Source of the DNA: Proteles cristata cristata
Taxonomy: Eukaryota; Chordata; Mammalia; Carnivora; Hyaenidae
DNA length: 64,000 nucleotides
Direction: 5' to 3'
NCBI GenBank assembly: GCA_017311185.1
Contig: JAESUZ010003526.1
Location: forward strand, 62,001 to 126,000
Below are positions 11,625 to 23,275 of the stretch, piece by piece. Numbering within the stretch: the stretch's first letter is position 1; every line of letters starts with the position of its first letter. The notes under the pieces are model-generated. The model saw only the letters and a program-made list of their open reading frames with translations, searched no databases and was not told the DNA's origin. The translations under genes were made by a program, and so were the position numbers.

Positions 11625-12040
11625 TGTATTAGTGATCTATTGACGTGTAAAATTACCCCAAAACTCGGCGGCCTGAAATGACATTTACCATCTCCCAAGT
11701 TCTGAGTTACAAACCTGAGAGAAGTCAAGGAGAGTGGTTCTGAGCCAAGGTTTCTTGTGAGACTGTAGTCAAGATATCAGTTGAAGATGCATCATCCGAA
11801 AGCTTGACTGGGGTGGAAGGGTCTGTTTCTAACATGAGTGAGTCATGTGGCTCACTCACATGACTAATGTCAGGTGGCCTCAGTTCCTTTCTGGATATTG
11901 GTAGGAGGCCTGAGTTCTTTAACAGGAGGACCTCTCCATTGGACTGCTTGAATGTCCACAGACGTGGCAGGGAGAGTAGTGAGAGAGAGAGAGAGAGAGA
12001 GAGAAGACACAATGCCTTTTAATGTCCTATTCTTCCACCA
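11625..12040 (+). repeat. Ancient mammalian interspersed repeat, copy B (family not assigned)
   Basis: Second diverged copy of the element at 1165-1700. Shared order: 'gtaaaattaccccaaaact', 'gaaagcttgactgggg', 'ggcctcagttccttt'. It includes a (GA)n microsatellite at 11980-12004. Confidence 0.6.
11980..12004 (+). repeat. (GA)n microsatellite
   Basis: An uninterrupted GA dinucleotide run of about 12 units inside the old repeat. Confidence 0.9.
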
Positions 12041-12191
12041 TGTTATTGATCAGAAGTGAATAAATAAATCCAGCCATATCCAAGGGCACAGGAATTTGGC
12101 TCCATCTTTCGAAGGGAGATGTATCAAAGTTATTTATTTATTTAATTTATTTATTTTAAAGATATACTGAGGCAAGAAAGTATTCTCGCCG

Positions 12192-12395
12192 TTTTTTTTT
12201 TTTATGTTTATTTTTGAGAGAGAGAGAGAGCATGAGCAGGGGAGGGGCAGAGAGAGGGAGACACAGAATCTGAAGCAGGCTCCAAGCTCCAAGCTATCAG
12301 CACAGAGCCTGACATGGGGCTCGAACCCACAGACTGTGAGATCATGACCTGAGCCGAAGTAGGACGCTTAACCAACAGAGCCACGCAGGTGCCCC
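12192..12395 (-). repeat. CAN-SINE, minus strand
   Basis: Reverse-complement SINE ending in ccacgcaggtgcccc. The flanks caaagttatttattta (from about 12125) and caaagtcatttattta (from about 12395) are similar, so the insertion may begin further left, with extra T/A-rich tail sequence. Confidence 0.92.
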
Positions 12396-12422
12396 AAAGT
12401 CATTTATTTAAAATGACCACAC

Positions 12423-12646
12423 TGAGGTGCCTGGGTGACTCAGTCCGTTAAGCGTCCGACTTCGGCTCAGGTCATGATCTTGTGGTTCGTGGGTTCCAGC
12501 TCCACTTTGGGCTCTGTGCTGACAGCTCAGAACCTGGAGTCTGTTTCAGATTCTGTGTCTCACACTCTCTCACCCTCCCTGCTCATGCTCTGTCTCTCTG
12601 TCTCAAAAATAAATACATTAAACATTTTTTAAATAAAATATTTTTT
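12423..12646 (+). repeat. CAN-SINE, plus strand
   Basis: Starts aggtgcctgggtgactcag. A perfect target-site duplication aaaatgaccacac flanks it at 12410-12422 and 12647-12659. It lies 27 bp from the previous SINE in opposite orientation. Confidence 0.95.
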
Positions 12647-13114
12647 AAAATGACCACACCAAGGGGCAAGTCATTAATCTCTCAGTGCTTCAGTGTTTCT
12701 ATCCTTTAAAATGGGTTAATATTAGCATTCTTCATGGAAACTTTGTGGGGTTAAGTGAAACATTCACATAAAGAGCCCAGGAAGCATTCATATATGTTAA
12801 CTCTGATGACCATTTATTACGAGCTATGCAGAACATGGCTATGTCTCTTTTCTCTTAGTCTCAGTTTTTTCATCTGTCAAAGGGGATTAGTGGTATCTAC
12901 TCTGTTCAAGGCACACAAAAACTGTTTGCAGAATGCATGCACAAATGAATTTATTGAATACATACTATGTATGTGTCAGACCTTGTTCTAGGCACTAGGG
13001 ATATAAAAATAAATAAACCAAAGTTTTATCCTTATGCAACATACATTCCAAAAGGGGAAGATAAAAAAAGAAACCCACAAGTAAACAATAAGGTGAATCA
13101 TTTTATTTTATTTA

Positions 13115-13305
13115 AAATAATGTTAATGGTTTTCTTTCTTTTTGAGAGGGAGAGAGGCAGAAGGAGGGAGACAGAGAATCCAAACTAGACTCCAGGCTCT
13201 GAGCTGTCAGCACAGAGCCCGATGAAGGGCTCAAACCCACGAACTGCGAGATTATGACCTGAGCTGAAGTTGGACACTTAACCAACTGAGCCACCCAGGC
13301 ACCCC
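13115..13305 (-). repeat. CAN-SINE, minus strand
   Basis: Diverged reverse SINE ending ccacccaggcacccc. Both flanks contain aatcatttta, a likely short target-site duplication. Confidence 0.9.
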
Positions 13306-13339
13306 ATAAAGCAAATCATTTTAGAAAAAGGAAACAACA

Positions 13340-13870
13340 TGGTGTTGTATGTAAAATAGGATGCAGTGAGATACCACCAAGACACCTACCAGAATGGCTA
13401 AAAAGACTGATGACATCAAACGTTGGTAAGTATGTGGAACAAACAGAACTCTCACATGTTGTTTGTGGGTATGTAAAATGGCGCAATTGGTTCGAAAACT
13501 ATCTGGCAGTTTCTTATAAAGCTAAACACACACCTTTCCTAGGATTTAATGATCCCACTTTAGGTATTTACTCAAGAGAAAAGAAAATCCATGCAAAGAC
13601 TTGTATGAGTTCATAACTGCTTTATTCACAAAAGCCCCAAACTGAAATAGCTCAATGCCTATCAATGGGAAAATGGACAAAACAACATATATTCATACAA
13701 TTAAATAGAATTCAGCAATAAAAAGAACCTTCTGATACAACATGAACAACAGGAATGATTCAAAAACATGCTCAGTGAAAGAAGTCAGTCGCAAAACAAA
13801 TACGTAGCATATGATTCCATTTATAGTTCTAGAACAGGCAAAACTCATCTATGGTGGAAAAAAAAAAAGA
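13340..13870 (+). repeat. Old L1 remnant (ORF2 end)
   Basis: L1-like + strand sequence: 'agataccaccaagacacct', 'agaatggctaaaaagac', 'atttactcaagagaaa', 'gaagtcagtcgcaaa'. It ends in an A-run near 13858-13868. Confidence 0.8.
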
Positions 13871-13924
13871 ACAGTGGGATATAGGGCTGATGTAAGAGCA
13901 GGAAGGAACTTTCTGGCAAGATGG

Positions 13925-14300
13925 AGATGTTCTAGAGCTGCACTGTGTGACATGCAGGCCACCAGCCATGTGTAATAAAATATTTTATTAATGTTTATTT
14001 ATTTTGAGAGAGAGAAAAAGAGAGAGAGAGAGAAAGAATCCCAAGCAGGCTCCATGCTGTTAGCACAGAGCCCAACGTGAGGCTTGAACCGTGAGATCAT
14101 GACCTGAACCAAAACCAAGATTTAGATGCTTAACCAACTGAGCCACCCATGCACCCCCACGTGGATTGCTTACAACAAATTACTTAAAGTTAAATAAAAT
14201 GGAAACTTTGGCTCCACAGGTGCAATAGACACATTTTGATCACTCACAGCCACATGTGGCCAGTGGCTACTGTATCCGGATAGTATTGTTCCATATCTTG
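13925..14300 (+). repeat. MER5A-like DNA transposon (hAT), split by a SINE
   Basis: The left part (13925-13975) has 'gccaccagccatgtg'. The right part (14160-14300) has 'cagccacatgtggccagtgg', the inverted terminal motif of MER5A. A minus-strand SINE separates them. Confidence 0.7.
13980..14157 (-). repeat. CAN-SINE, minus strand, inside MER5A
   Basis: Reverse-complement SINE with (GA)n and tRNA-like head ending ccacccatgcacccc. Confidence 0.9.
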
Positions 14301-15184
14301 CTAGGGATGAATTCCTAGGGATGAGTTGTCAAATCTCGTGGAATGATAAAGTTAAGATTTGTGCATTTCATTTGTAAAATTTACCTTTAAGTATATTGAA
14401 CCCCCTTAAAGCTACCTAGGCTGATGTGTTTAGGGGTGGGTATACTCTGTCTGCAGCTTACTCTGAAACGTACCCAAGAATAAGATGAGCTGATGGAAGG
14501 ATCCAGAGGCGCACTGACGTTTGGTAAATCAAATATACCAAACTGTTAACTGCGGAATCCAGGTGGAGGGCAAGTGTATCTTCATGATACAAGTCTCTCA
14601 ACTCTTCTGGGTGAAAACTTTCATGAAATTATGAAAGACCACATGGTGACATAATTAAAGAATGAATATCCGAGTGGACAAACATAATGGGGAATCTTAG
14701 CTAGGGGGTCAGAGAATAACCAGACAAGGTTACTTGCAGAATCACATTCATTCACTCACTCGTTCATTCAGGATGCAGCAATGAATCAGACCTGGTCTCT
14801 TTGCTTGAATCCAGGAGATGCCAGGAGAGTAACCACTTGTGCTGGGGTGCTGAGGACCTACTATGTGCCTCGGTTGGAGCATGGGTCAGTGGAACAGCAC
14901 AGCCCACATACTTTTCTAACTTCTCTACACTGCTTCCTTGTGGCTTTACTTCTCTGGCCTCAGAGTGGGCTACCTCACCCTTCCTTCACTATAATTTCAG
15001 AAAGATGCAAAAATGTCCATTCCACGAGGGTGGGGACTTTGTTCACTGCTTGCTCTCCACCACTGAGCACATAGGAGATGCGCGGCAAGTATGTGCCAAG
15101 GAAATGTAAGAATGAAAATTGTGGTCTCAGTGGCCTCGCTACCCCCTAAGGCCTCATTCCCTACTTCAGGACTTTGAGCTTGCA
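14301..15184. other. Upstream intergenic sequence, no gene recognised
   Basis: A tract near 14900-15100 resembles the 3' part of L2 ('cattccacgagggtgggg', 'tgagcacataggagatg'). Two overlapping open frames at 14781-15109 come from this repeat. Confidence 0.5.
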
Positions 15185-15715
15185 GCTCTCACTGTCTGGA
15201 CTGCTCTGTCTTTCTAGTTTTTGCATCCTCTGTTCTCATCATTTAGGCCTTTGCTCTAGCATCACCTCCTGCAAGCGGCCTTCCCTGACCACCCCGCCAG
15301 TCTCCCCACCTCCCGATCATCAAGTGCTTTTTTGCATCATCTGCTTTTTGTTTTTTCTGAAAAACAACAACAACAACAACAACAACAGCAATCTATAGCA
15401 GGGTACAAAATAATACATACTCATAGATTTATTTGAAAATCACCAGTTTTATTAAGGCTTTGTGATGTTTGCAAGGTGTTTATTTGTCCTACTAATGGCA
15501 GCGTCTCCCCAGATATTCTCTGTAATGCAGGGAGGCTCTCTGAGTGCACATTATCCTGTTTTGGCTCCTTCGTATTGTTGTCATTCTCTGAAAATTTTAT
15601 TTTTGCCCATTGTGTACGTTTCTTTGCTTTTCATCTGTCTCCCCTTCTCAGAGGTAAATTCCAGGATGGCAGGAAGCTTGTCAGTTTTGCCCACAGCCCC
15701 ATACAGTAAGTGCTC
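15185..15715 (+). repeat. L2 element adjoining the NT5M CpG island
   Basis: L2 3' sequence: 'gcggccttccctgaccacc', 'aattccaggatggcaggaag', ending 'catacagtaagtgctcagg'. It is interrupted by a (CAA)n microsatellite (15363-15388). The CpG island begins within a few bases of its end. Confidence 0.72.
15363..15388 (+). repeat. (AAC)n microsatellite
   Basis: About eight tandem CAA/AAC units within the L2 sequence. Confidence 0.88.
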
Positions 15716-15719
15716 AGGG

Positions 15720-16560
15720 ACACGGGCTCGCTGCATCGGCGCGCACGGCCCCTGCAGTCACGCTGCGGCTGTGGGAGGAGGCAGGCCGGGGTCCTGGGAG
15801 AAGACGCGAGTGGAGAGCGGGGGACCGCGGACTGTCCCCCAAGCCCCGCCCCCTGAGCGCCGCCTCCGCCGGGGCGCGTGCGGCAGCCTCGCTCTGGGGC
15901 CAGAGCCTGCGTGCTCGCGCCCCGCGCGCCCCGCGCCCCGCGCCCAGCGCTGCCCGCGCGCCCGAGCCGGCAGGGGTTTCGTTCCCCGGCGCGGTCATGT
16001 CCCCGGGTCCCGCCCGGCGGGGTGGCGCGGCCCAGGCCCCGGCGCCCGCGGCGAGCGACCGCCAGGGGCCATGATCCGGCTAGGCTGCTGGTGTGCGCGG
16101 CGGCCCCGCGGCGCGGCGTTCCTGGCGGGGCGGCGCTGGGCGTCGGGCGGGCCGGCGGGCCGGGCGGGCGGCCGCTCCCTGCGGGTGCTGGTGGACATGG
16201 ACGGCGTGCTGGCCGACTTCGAGGGCGGCTTCCTCAAGAAGTTCCGCGCGCGCTTCCCCGACCAGCCCTTCATCTCGCTGGAGGACCGGCGCGGCTTCTG
16301 GGTGTCCGAGCAGTACGGCCGCCTGCAGCCCGGCCTGAGCGTGAGCATCCCCCGCCCCGGCCCCGCTCGGTGCCCCGCTCGGCGCCACCGATCCCGCTCC
16401 GGGGGCCCCCGAGCCCGGCGGGCCTGAGGCTCTCCTTCCCGGTCCCGGGCCGGGACCCCGCGTGACCTTGGGTGGGTCACCGCCCCGAGCCTCGGGGTGG
16501 TCCTCTTGTGAAAGGGGGGCCTGGGGAGGCCCGAGGGCGCTGCGCCTGGCGCAGCCCTGC
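15720..16560 (+). promoter_or_regulatory. NT5M: CpG-island promoter of NT5M
   Basis: Base composition changes abruptly near 15720 from AT-rich L2 sequence to very GC- and CpG-rich DNA that continues through exon 1 and about 220 bp into intron 1. A GC box of Sp1 type (gccccgccccc) lies at 15843-15853. I see no convincing TATA box, which fits a housekeeping CpG-island promoter with dispersed starts. The start codon at 16071 has G at -3, a fair Kozak context. The transcription start itself cannot be read from the sequence. Confidence 0.85.
16071..16340 (+). CDS. NT5M: NT5M exon 1: mitochondrial targeting peptide and catalytic motif I
   Basis: This exon has 90 codons and ends in phase 0 at the donor AGC|gtgagc. 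Residues 1 to about 35 are rich in Arg, Ala and Gly with no acidic residue, as expected of a matrix-targeting presequence. They are followed by LRVLVDMDGVLADFEGG, in which Asp42 is the expected nucleophile and Asp44 the acid/base. The rest of the exon (RFPDQPF, EDRRGFWVSEQYG) matches the cap-domain start of human NT5M as I recall it. The ATG at 16071 was chosen because it reproduces the human N-terminus MIRLG. The same frame stays open upstream to 15462, but that stretch is L2 and CpG-island sequence with no resemblance to a protein I know. Confidence 0.97.
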
Positions 16561-17164
16561 GCGCAGGAACTGTCGGCTGTCCCTGAGGGCTTCTCAAAAG
16601 TCAGGCGAAAAGGAAGCATAATATACTATCTTTAGCTGACTTTTGAAGTTTTGGTGCATTCGGCCCACAAGTCTTTTAATTTTTTAAATGAAATACACGT
16701 TACAAGTAAAGTCCTCTTTGACCCCTGCCACAGTCACGGGCCCATTTCTTCATCCTCACTAATTTGATGAGTGTCTACTGTTCTTTGTTGCCCTTTTCCT
16801 TGAATGCAGAGTTCCCAGTGGCATTTGAGGCCCAGAGAGGTTGAGTGACTTTCTGGACATCACACAGTGAGTCAGTGGTCAAGATGGGGTGAGAGCAACT
16901 CCTTGCTTTATCCCCTTGCCCTGATGGCCCTGCTGAACCTGAGCCCACCACATCCCCTTGACCCCTCACGTGCTCGGCTCTCTGAGTCGTGATGGATGAG
17001 CAGATATCCAGGCACGTTTCTAGACAGATGACTTGGTTTGCATTGAGTTTAAACTATTTGGTGAAAGGAACGGGCTTTTGTTTTCTGGCATCCCTTGGTT
17101 GGCCACATAGGGTCACCACCAGAAGTTTGATGATGATGATATTCGAGCCTATTTTGTACCACAG

Positions 17165-17310
17165 GTTGACTGCATTAACTCCCGTGTGAATAGACATTAT
17201 TATCTCCATGATGCCGGTGAGGAGCCTTGTCCTAAGTCAGATAGCCAGTAAGGGGCTGAGCTAGGATTGGAACCCAAGTCTGTCTGCCTGCCAAGCACAT
17301 TTAGCTCCTC
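17165..17310 (-). repeat. MIR in NT5M intron 1
   Basis: Reverse MIR: 'gacattattatctcc', 'gatagccagtaaggggctga', 'ggaacccaagtctgtctgcc'. Confidence 0.72.
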
Positions 17311-19390
17311 TCCCCCAAGTCCTCTTCTTTGTCCTGCTCTAACAAGTAACGTTTCCTTTGACTTAAAAAAGGTGACTTGACAACAATTGGTTTGTTGAGA
17401 GGCAGGTGTTAAAAAGAAAATGAAGCGCCATGTCTCTTCATTAACACCAGGCACTTCAGAAGGTGACTTCCCAGGGTTCTGTGTGCTCACTTCTCCCAGC
17501 TCTACTAGCTGATTCCCAGCTTCAAACTGGAGAGAATACTCTAGTAGTTTTGTGCGGCCTCAGTAACATATTCCCCTGCTCTGTGTGCGTGTTCATTTAT
17601 AGACAGTGCACAGTATTGACAGTCTGGGCACCTTATTTCCTTCCAGAAGTGTATTAGGGCAATAAAATAAAGCCCATCCCCGATTCTGGAAAGGACAGTG
17701 GCTTTTGCAGTCCTTTGTACAGGTGTGCAGACCCCAGGACTAAGGAGATGAACTCCCATTTTCTAAGGATGAGGCAAGGGAACGAAGCTCCTGGGACACT
17801 AAGGAAGGGGTGGGTGTTCTGGGAATGACCCGCTGAGTTCTGCTTCTGGGACCATTGTAAGAAACGGATTTTAATAAATAAACATGTGCCCTTTATCCCC
17901 AGCACAGCTCGCAGCAGGACATCCCTGGGCCTCCCCTTGGCTGGGCTGGCCCAGCATCTACAGTTAAAAACAACCAGTCAACCAAAATAAATAAATAAAA
18001 AATAAAAAAATAAAAAAAATAAAAACAACCAGTCAACTAACCCAGCTTAATTATGTAAGCACATGTGCTGTACAAAATACTGCTCTGTTCGCATTCCCTC
18101 TGCTCTTCATGGTGCTCTGAGAGGTAGCCGGGGCAGAGGCGGAAGGCAATGCTCACTTTAACTGACTTGGAATCCTGCGTTGTCAGGACAGTTGAGGAAC
18201 TGAGCCCAGAGAGAGGAAGTGCCTTGACCAGGGTCTCAGACCAAGTTAGAGATGGAGGGAGGGAGAGATGGCTGGGATGCTGATCGCTGAGGTGAGGTGG
18301 TTAGTCCGGGGTCATGCAGGAAGGGGCAAGGACCTCGGTTTCCACCAGCCTGCATTGCCTCTGTGTGAATCAGAAGCCGTGAGTCAAATTCTGACAGGAT
18401 CACCCATAAGTGGCCTTGCAAAAGAAGCCTCTGTAAGCCTCAGTTTCCTCATCAGTGAGCTGAGGACAGCAATTCTTGGGAGAACAAGGGAGAACATATA
18501 TTAGCAACAAGTACTCATTTGCTTAACCCCACATAGATTGCAAAGTATGGCCAGTGTGATCTCAGGGTTCTCCGCCTGTGCAACATGGTGGTCACACTGG
18601 GTCTGGAGTGTGCGGCCTCTGACCTGGCAGAGACACTTCCTGCACCGCACACGTGGGAGTTAGGTTCTTACTCCTCAGAGGCCCGGGGTCTGCCTGCCTT
18701 CCCCTTGTCCGGGGCCTGGAGAAGTGTGGCACTCTGCAAACCTGATTTCGGCCCTGTGACATGAGGTAGAAACTTCTAGCCTGGGAGTTGGGAGATGGAG
18801 TTCAACTCTCAGCAATGCCACAGTTCTGCTGTGTGACCTTCAGAAAATCTCTTCTCTATTTAGAGCCTTGATTATCTCATATGAAAAACGCGGGTCTGGA
18901 TTTTTGGCTTTCAAACTTTAAAAGCAGCAGAATAATTTTTAAACAAAGTACTTACTGACATACCAACCCATAAAACATATAGAAGAGCTGTTGTAGTTGT
19001 TATGGGTGAGGAACCTGGCGTTGTGCTCAATTGGCCTTCCACATGCTCTGCCAGCCCCCCTTAACCTACACGGCACAGCAATACTCTTTAAAAACCTCTG
19101 AGTTCCTCCAGCTCTTGAATTGAAGGACTAGCACCGTGTCAAGACCTGGGCCACTCTCAGAGCCTCTATGATGCCTCTGGCCATTAGAATCAAGCAAGTG
19201 CATGATTCATTGATGACCTACCTTGGATCCCAGGTGGCTCTAGCCATGCCTGTAGCAGAGCAGGGTTTGGGATCCATGGCCTTGACACCTTAGCCGTTCT
19301 CTGCTGGGTCCTTGCTGAAGTCAGAGCCCCTGGAGATGGGCTGGAACACACACACGCTCCATGTGATCCACCCTCCCCCTAGGATGTGTC

Positions 19391-19413
19391 CGTGTGTGTG
19401 TGTGTGTGTGTGT
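19391..19413 (+). repeat. (TG)n microsatellite
   Basis: A run of alternating G and T, about 11 units, some 130 bp upstream of the exon 2 acceptor. Confidence 0.9.
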
Positions 19414-19544
19414 TGGGGGTGAAGGGAGTGTGGAAGGCTCACACTCTTCATGTCAGCAGCTCTTCCCAGCCGTGCCATCGTCCCTGTGGTGAGTCAAGGT
19501 GCTGAGTACCCTGGAAGTCACCTGTTTCTCTCTCGTCTTCCTAG

Positions 19545-19645
19545 GAGAAGGCCATTAGCATATGGGAATCGGAAAATTTCTTTCTTGACCTGGAGCCTCT
19601 ACCGGGGGCTGTGGAAGCTGTGAAGCAGATGGCCGAGCTAGAAAA
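19545..19645 (+). CDS. NT5M: NT5M exon 2: cap-domain segment
   Basis: This 101-bp exon follows a pyrimidine-rich acceptor (ctcgtcttcctag) and ends at the strong donor GAAAA|gtaagt. It encodes EKAISIWESENFFLDLEPLP followed by GAVEAVKQMAELE and two bases of the next codon. The wording matches the human segment closely and supplies the aromatic FF residues that line the substrate pocket in this family. The split codon (AA + C = Asn124) is completed by exon 3. Confidence 0.96.
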
Positions 19646-20984
19646 GTAAGTTTGTCTTCCCGCCAGAGCATTTGAGCCTTCCTCCTGCTGGTGCCTCCCC
19701 TTCTCCGCTGCTGCTGCCCCTGCTCTCGGCCACCCTGCCTTCTCTCTCCTCATCCCTGCGCAGGCCTCCATGCTTGCATCTTCAGCCCTGGACCTCACAA
19801 CACCCTCACTGAGTGACACACACTCGACCTGTAGGCTAGTGAGGTGTTTTGACCCAGTAACAGGAGAAAATATTGAGTCTAATTGGACCTGGTTGACTGG
19901 GTGCTGGATGTGCCTTTAGTCAGCAAAGAGCTGAGAACCGATGCTGTTAGATGCTGCTGGACTTCAGTGGTACAGGGACCGACAAACATAATCCTGCCGT
20001 CACAGAGCTCGTAGCGCCGGCAGAGCATAAATGCTGACGTGAAAGAATCTCACGGGCAGGGATAATCACAGATTGTGAAAGTGCTGAAAAGGAACAGAGT
20101 AAGGGGTATGAAGGGGTCTAACAGGAGACCTAATGAGAAAGGTGGTGAGGAAGCAGGAGTATTGTGTGAGGCATTTCTGTTTTGTTCTCGTGAAGTGGTT
20201 GGTTCTGTGAGCTGAAGCTCCCGCTCCATAACCGCGCACTAAAACCCAGCAGTTACAGATGATGCGCTTCCCTGAGGACTTAAAACAGAAAACACAAAAA
20301 GCCATATTGAGATGTAACCCTCATACCATATGCCCATTTAAAGTGTACAGTTCAACAGGTACATTCACAGAGTGGTGCATTCGTGACCACAGTCCATTTC
20401 AGAACACTTTCATCACCCCAAAAGAAACCCTATGCCCATTGGCAGTCACCGCCCATTTTTCTTCCCTTGCAGCCCTAGGCAGCCACTGTCTGCTCTACGT
20501 CTCTGTACATTTGTCTGTGTTAGACGTTTCATGTATGTTTCATGTGCACACACTGTGTGGTCTTTTGTGATTGGCTTCTTTTATGCCGCACTGTGTTTTC
20601 AGGGTTCGTCTGCTTCCTAGCACAAATCAGTATTTCATTCCTTTTCATTGCTGGGTAATATTCCACAGTATGGACATGCCACGTTTGGTTCATCTGTCCA
20701 TCAGTTAGTAGACACTTCTGCTTTTTAGGTATAAAGAATAATACTGCTATGGACACTCATGTACAAGTTTTTTGTGATTGTATGTTTTCATTTTTATTAG
20801 GTGTCTATATACTTAGGAGCAGAATTGCTGGGTCTGGTAGTAAATCCATGTTTGACATTAAGGGACTGGCCAACTTTTCTAAAGTTTGACATTCCCATTT
20901 GACATTTGACATTCCCATTAGCAATGGATGAGGATTCCAACTTCATATCCCTGCCAACTGTCATGGTCTTTTTTTAAAATTTTT

Positions 20985-21200
20985 ATTTGTTTTAATTTTT
21001 TTTTTTTTACATTTATTTTATTTCTGAGACAGAGTGTTAGGGGGGAAGGGGCAGAGAAAGACAGAGAAACAGAATCTGTAACAGGATCCAGGCTCCAAGC
21101 TGTCAGCACAGAATCCAACGTGGGGCTCGAACTCAGGAATGGTGAGATCATGACCTGAGCTGAAGTCAGACACTCATCTGACTGAGCTACCCAGGCGCCT
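20985..21200 (-). repeat. CAN-SINE, minus strand
   Basis: Reverse SINE with an AT-rich tail start and end ctacccaggcgcct. Confidence 0.9.
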
Positions 21201-21228
21201 CTTTCTCTCTCTCTCTCTTTTTTTTTTT

Positions 21229-21348
21229 AAGTAGGCTTCACGTGTAGCATGGAGCCCAATGCAGGACTTGAACCGATGTTCTGAGATCAAGGCCTGAGCT
21301 AAGATCCAGAGTTGGATACTTATAACCAACTGAGTCACCCAGTCTCTC
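21229..21348 (-). repeat. Partial older CAN-SINE, minus strand
   Basis: Contains only the tRNA-like half: 'catggagcccaatgcagg', 'accaactgagtcaccca'. It directly abuts the previous SINE across a (TC)n/T-run. Confidence 0.78.
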
Positions 21349-22261
21349 CATGTCATCTTTTTTTATTGTAGCTGTCTTAGTGGGGTGAAGGTATAGCTCA
21401 TCATGTTTTTGATTTGCATTTCTCTGAGGGCTAATGACTTGACCATCTTCTTGTGTGCTCATTATTAGCCATTTGTGTATCTTTTTTGGAGAAATGTTTA
21501 TTCAAATCCTTTCCTAATTTTTTTTCAATTGGGTTATTGATCTTTTTTATTGCTACTTTTTAAGAGTTCTTTATTTTAGATAACAAGTCCCTAATCAGAT
21601 ATATGATTTGCAAATATATTCTCTCACTCGGTATGAGTTATTGCTTTACTTTCTTAGTGGTGTCCTTTGAAATCCAAAGTTTTTGTTTGAATATAGTTCA
21701 ATTTATCTTTTGTCTTTGTGTTTTTGCTATCGTATCTAAGTATCGCTCGCCTTAGCCAAGGTCACAAAGACTTGTTCCTATGTTTTCTTCTAAGAACTTT
21801 ATAGTTTTAGCTCTTATATTTAGCTCTTTCATTTAGGTCTTTGATCCATTGTGAGTTAATTTTTGCATAAAGTGTAAGGAATGGGTCCCACCTCAATCAT
21901 CATCCTGAATGACCAATCACACATACGGTATGATTTGGTTTTTATCATGCCATATAAATACCTCCTCAAATCATCAGCGTTCAAAGTTCTACCATTAGAA
22001 CTTCGAGTTAGAGTTTGAGTTCAGTTGCAGACTCCTTTGGGTGGTAATTTATTTTTAAGTCGGGACCTGCAGAGTAGTGTATTTCATTCTGGTTTATGAT
22101 TTGAACTTGATATATAGTGGGATACTGTTGTACGACTTCTTCCACCTGCAGGGAGAGCCTAGAGAGGCAGAGCACATGTGTATCTGCACTGAAGCTCTTC
22201 TTAACTCTCCTTGGGTCTGGATCAGCGTTTCCTGGACCACATTCAGCCAGATGTTTCCTGG

Positions 22262-22490
22262 GGTGCTGGATAGCATAGTGATTAAGGTTATGTCCTAAGT
22301 GGAGTCGAGCTGCCCACGCTCAAATCTGGGCTTTTCTAGAATCTAACTCTCAGAGGTTGGGCAAGTTATTAAACATTTTGGGTTTCAGTTTCTTCAAGTA
22401 TAAAATGAGGGCTATGAGAAAGTCTTCAGTATGGCTCCTGGCACACTGTAGGTGCTCAGTAAAGGTTAGCTGCTCGTGTTATTATCCTGC
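22262..22490 (+). repeat. Near full-length MIR
   Basis: Sense MIR from 'ggatagcatagtgattaagg' through 'ttgggcaagttattaaac' and 'tataaaatgagggc' to 'gtaggtgctcagtaaaggtt'. Confidence 0.85.
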
Positions 22491-23275
22491 AAGAGTTAAC
22501 AGGTATGCAACAAAAAAGCATTCATTAAGTAAAACAGCATGGGGGGCATTGGATTAAGGTTTCTCTACCTTCAGACTTCTAGGGGCTTCTAGTTTGCTAG
22601 TGTGCATCGTGCTCTTCCCTGGGGTCGCAGAGCATGCAGCGTTCTTCATGTGAATCCTAGCCTAGAACACTTCCCGTCAGAGCTTCCCTGTTAACACCTC
22701 TGAAAATGCAAGTCCAGAACAAACCACAGACCTTTTACCTCCATTTGGCTCCTAACTGGGTAAATTCCTAAGGTCAGTCAGTGCCCAAAGTTTGGACAGA
22801 GAGAGACTGATCTAGTCAGTAACTAAGTGGATAGCCTTGTGTCTAGTGCCAAAGTAGACAGAAGCCAAGGTATAAAATGTTACTTAAGGGATATTTGTCA
22901 GGCACCTGCTACATGCTGTGGATACAGAAGTATGCAAGAGACAGCAAGAGACGTTGCCATCAAAGAGTTCACTAGCAAACAGATGACTAGAGCATAGCTC
23001 TAGAAGTGGCGTGGCAGATGTATGAATGCAGACAGGCAGCGCTAATACTCCACAGGGGAGGCGGTGATACTTGAGCTGTCACCTTGAAAAATGAAGAGGG
23101 ATCTGGCAGGTGGAGAAGGCAAAGGGGTGTCAGGTGGAAGGGGAAAAGTGAGCGAACACCTTACCTGCCCACTGTCCTAAAACAGCCGCCCTGGCTCACC
23201 GTGTCCTTGCTCCAGCAGCAATGAGCAGGAGGCACTGCGTCCTTCGACCAACTTCAGTGGCAACTACCCTTTCTT

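Larger units (their letters stand above)
16341..19544 (+). other. NT5M: NT5M intron 1
   Basis: A GT-AG intron (gtgagc ... cttcctag). The first 220 bp are CpG-island sequence. The rest is mainly unique sequence with old, diverged pieces: MIR-like tracts near 16810-16900 (-), 17165-17310 (-) and 18785-18900 (+), a low-complexity AAATAA tract at 17980-18030, and a (TG)n microsatellite at 19391-19413. No CAN-SINE or young L1 was found, so this intron is strikingly free of recent insertions compared with introns 2 and 3. Confidence 0.85.
20310..21900 (-). repeat. Old L1 remnant, minus strand, split by SINEs
   Basis: Reverse L1 phrases: 'cattgctgggtaatattcca', 'gttcatctgtccatcag', 'gctcatcatgttttt'. 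The stretch continues to about 21900 ('tgatccattgtgagttaatt'). SINE sequence interrupts it at 20985-21345. Confidence 0.82.

Noticed and set aside
1..15700. Search for the neighbouring gene COPS3, expected upstream of NT5M in mammals
   Set aside because: No exon of it could be recognised; in human the interval to NT5M is, as I recall, longer than the 16 kb available here.
15995..16619. Long minus-strand frames opposite exon 1
   Set aside because: CpG-island shadow of the NT5M coding strand, rich in Arg, Ala, Gly and Pro; a divergent transcript is possible, but a protein is not supported.
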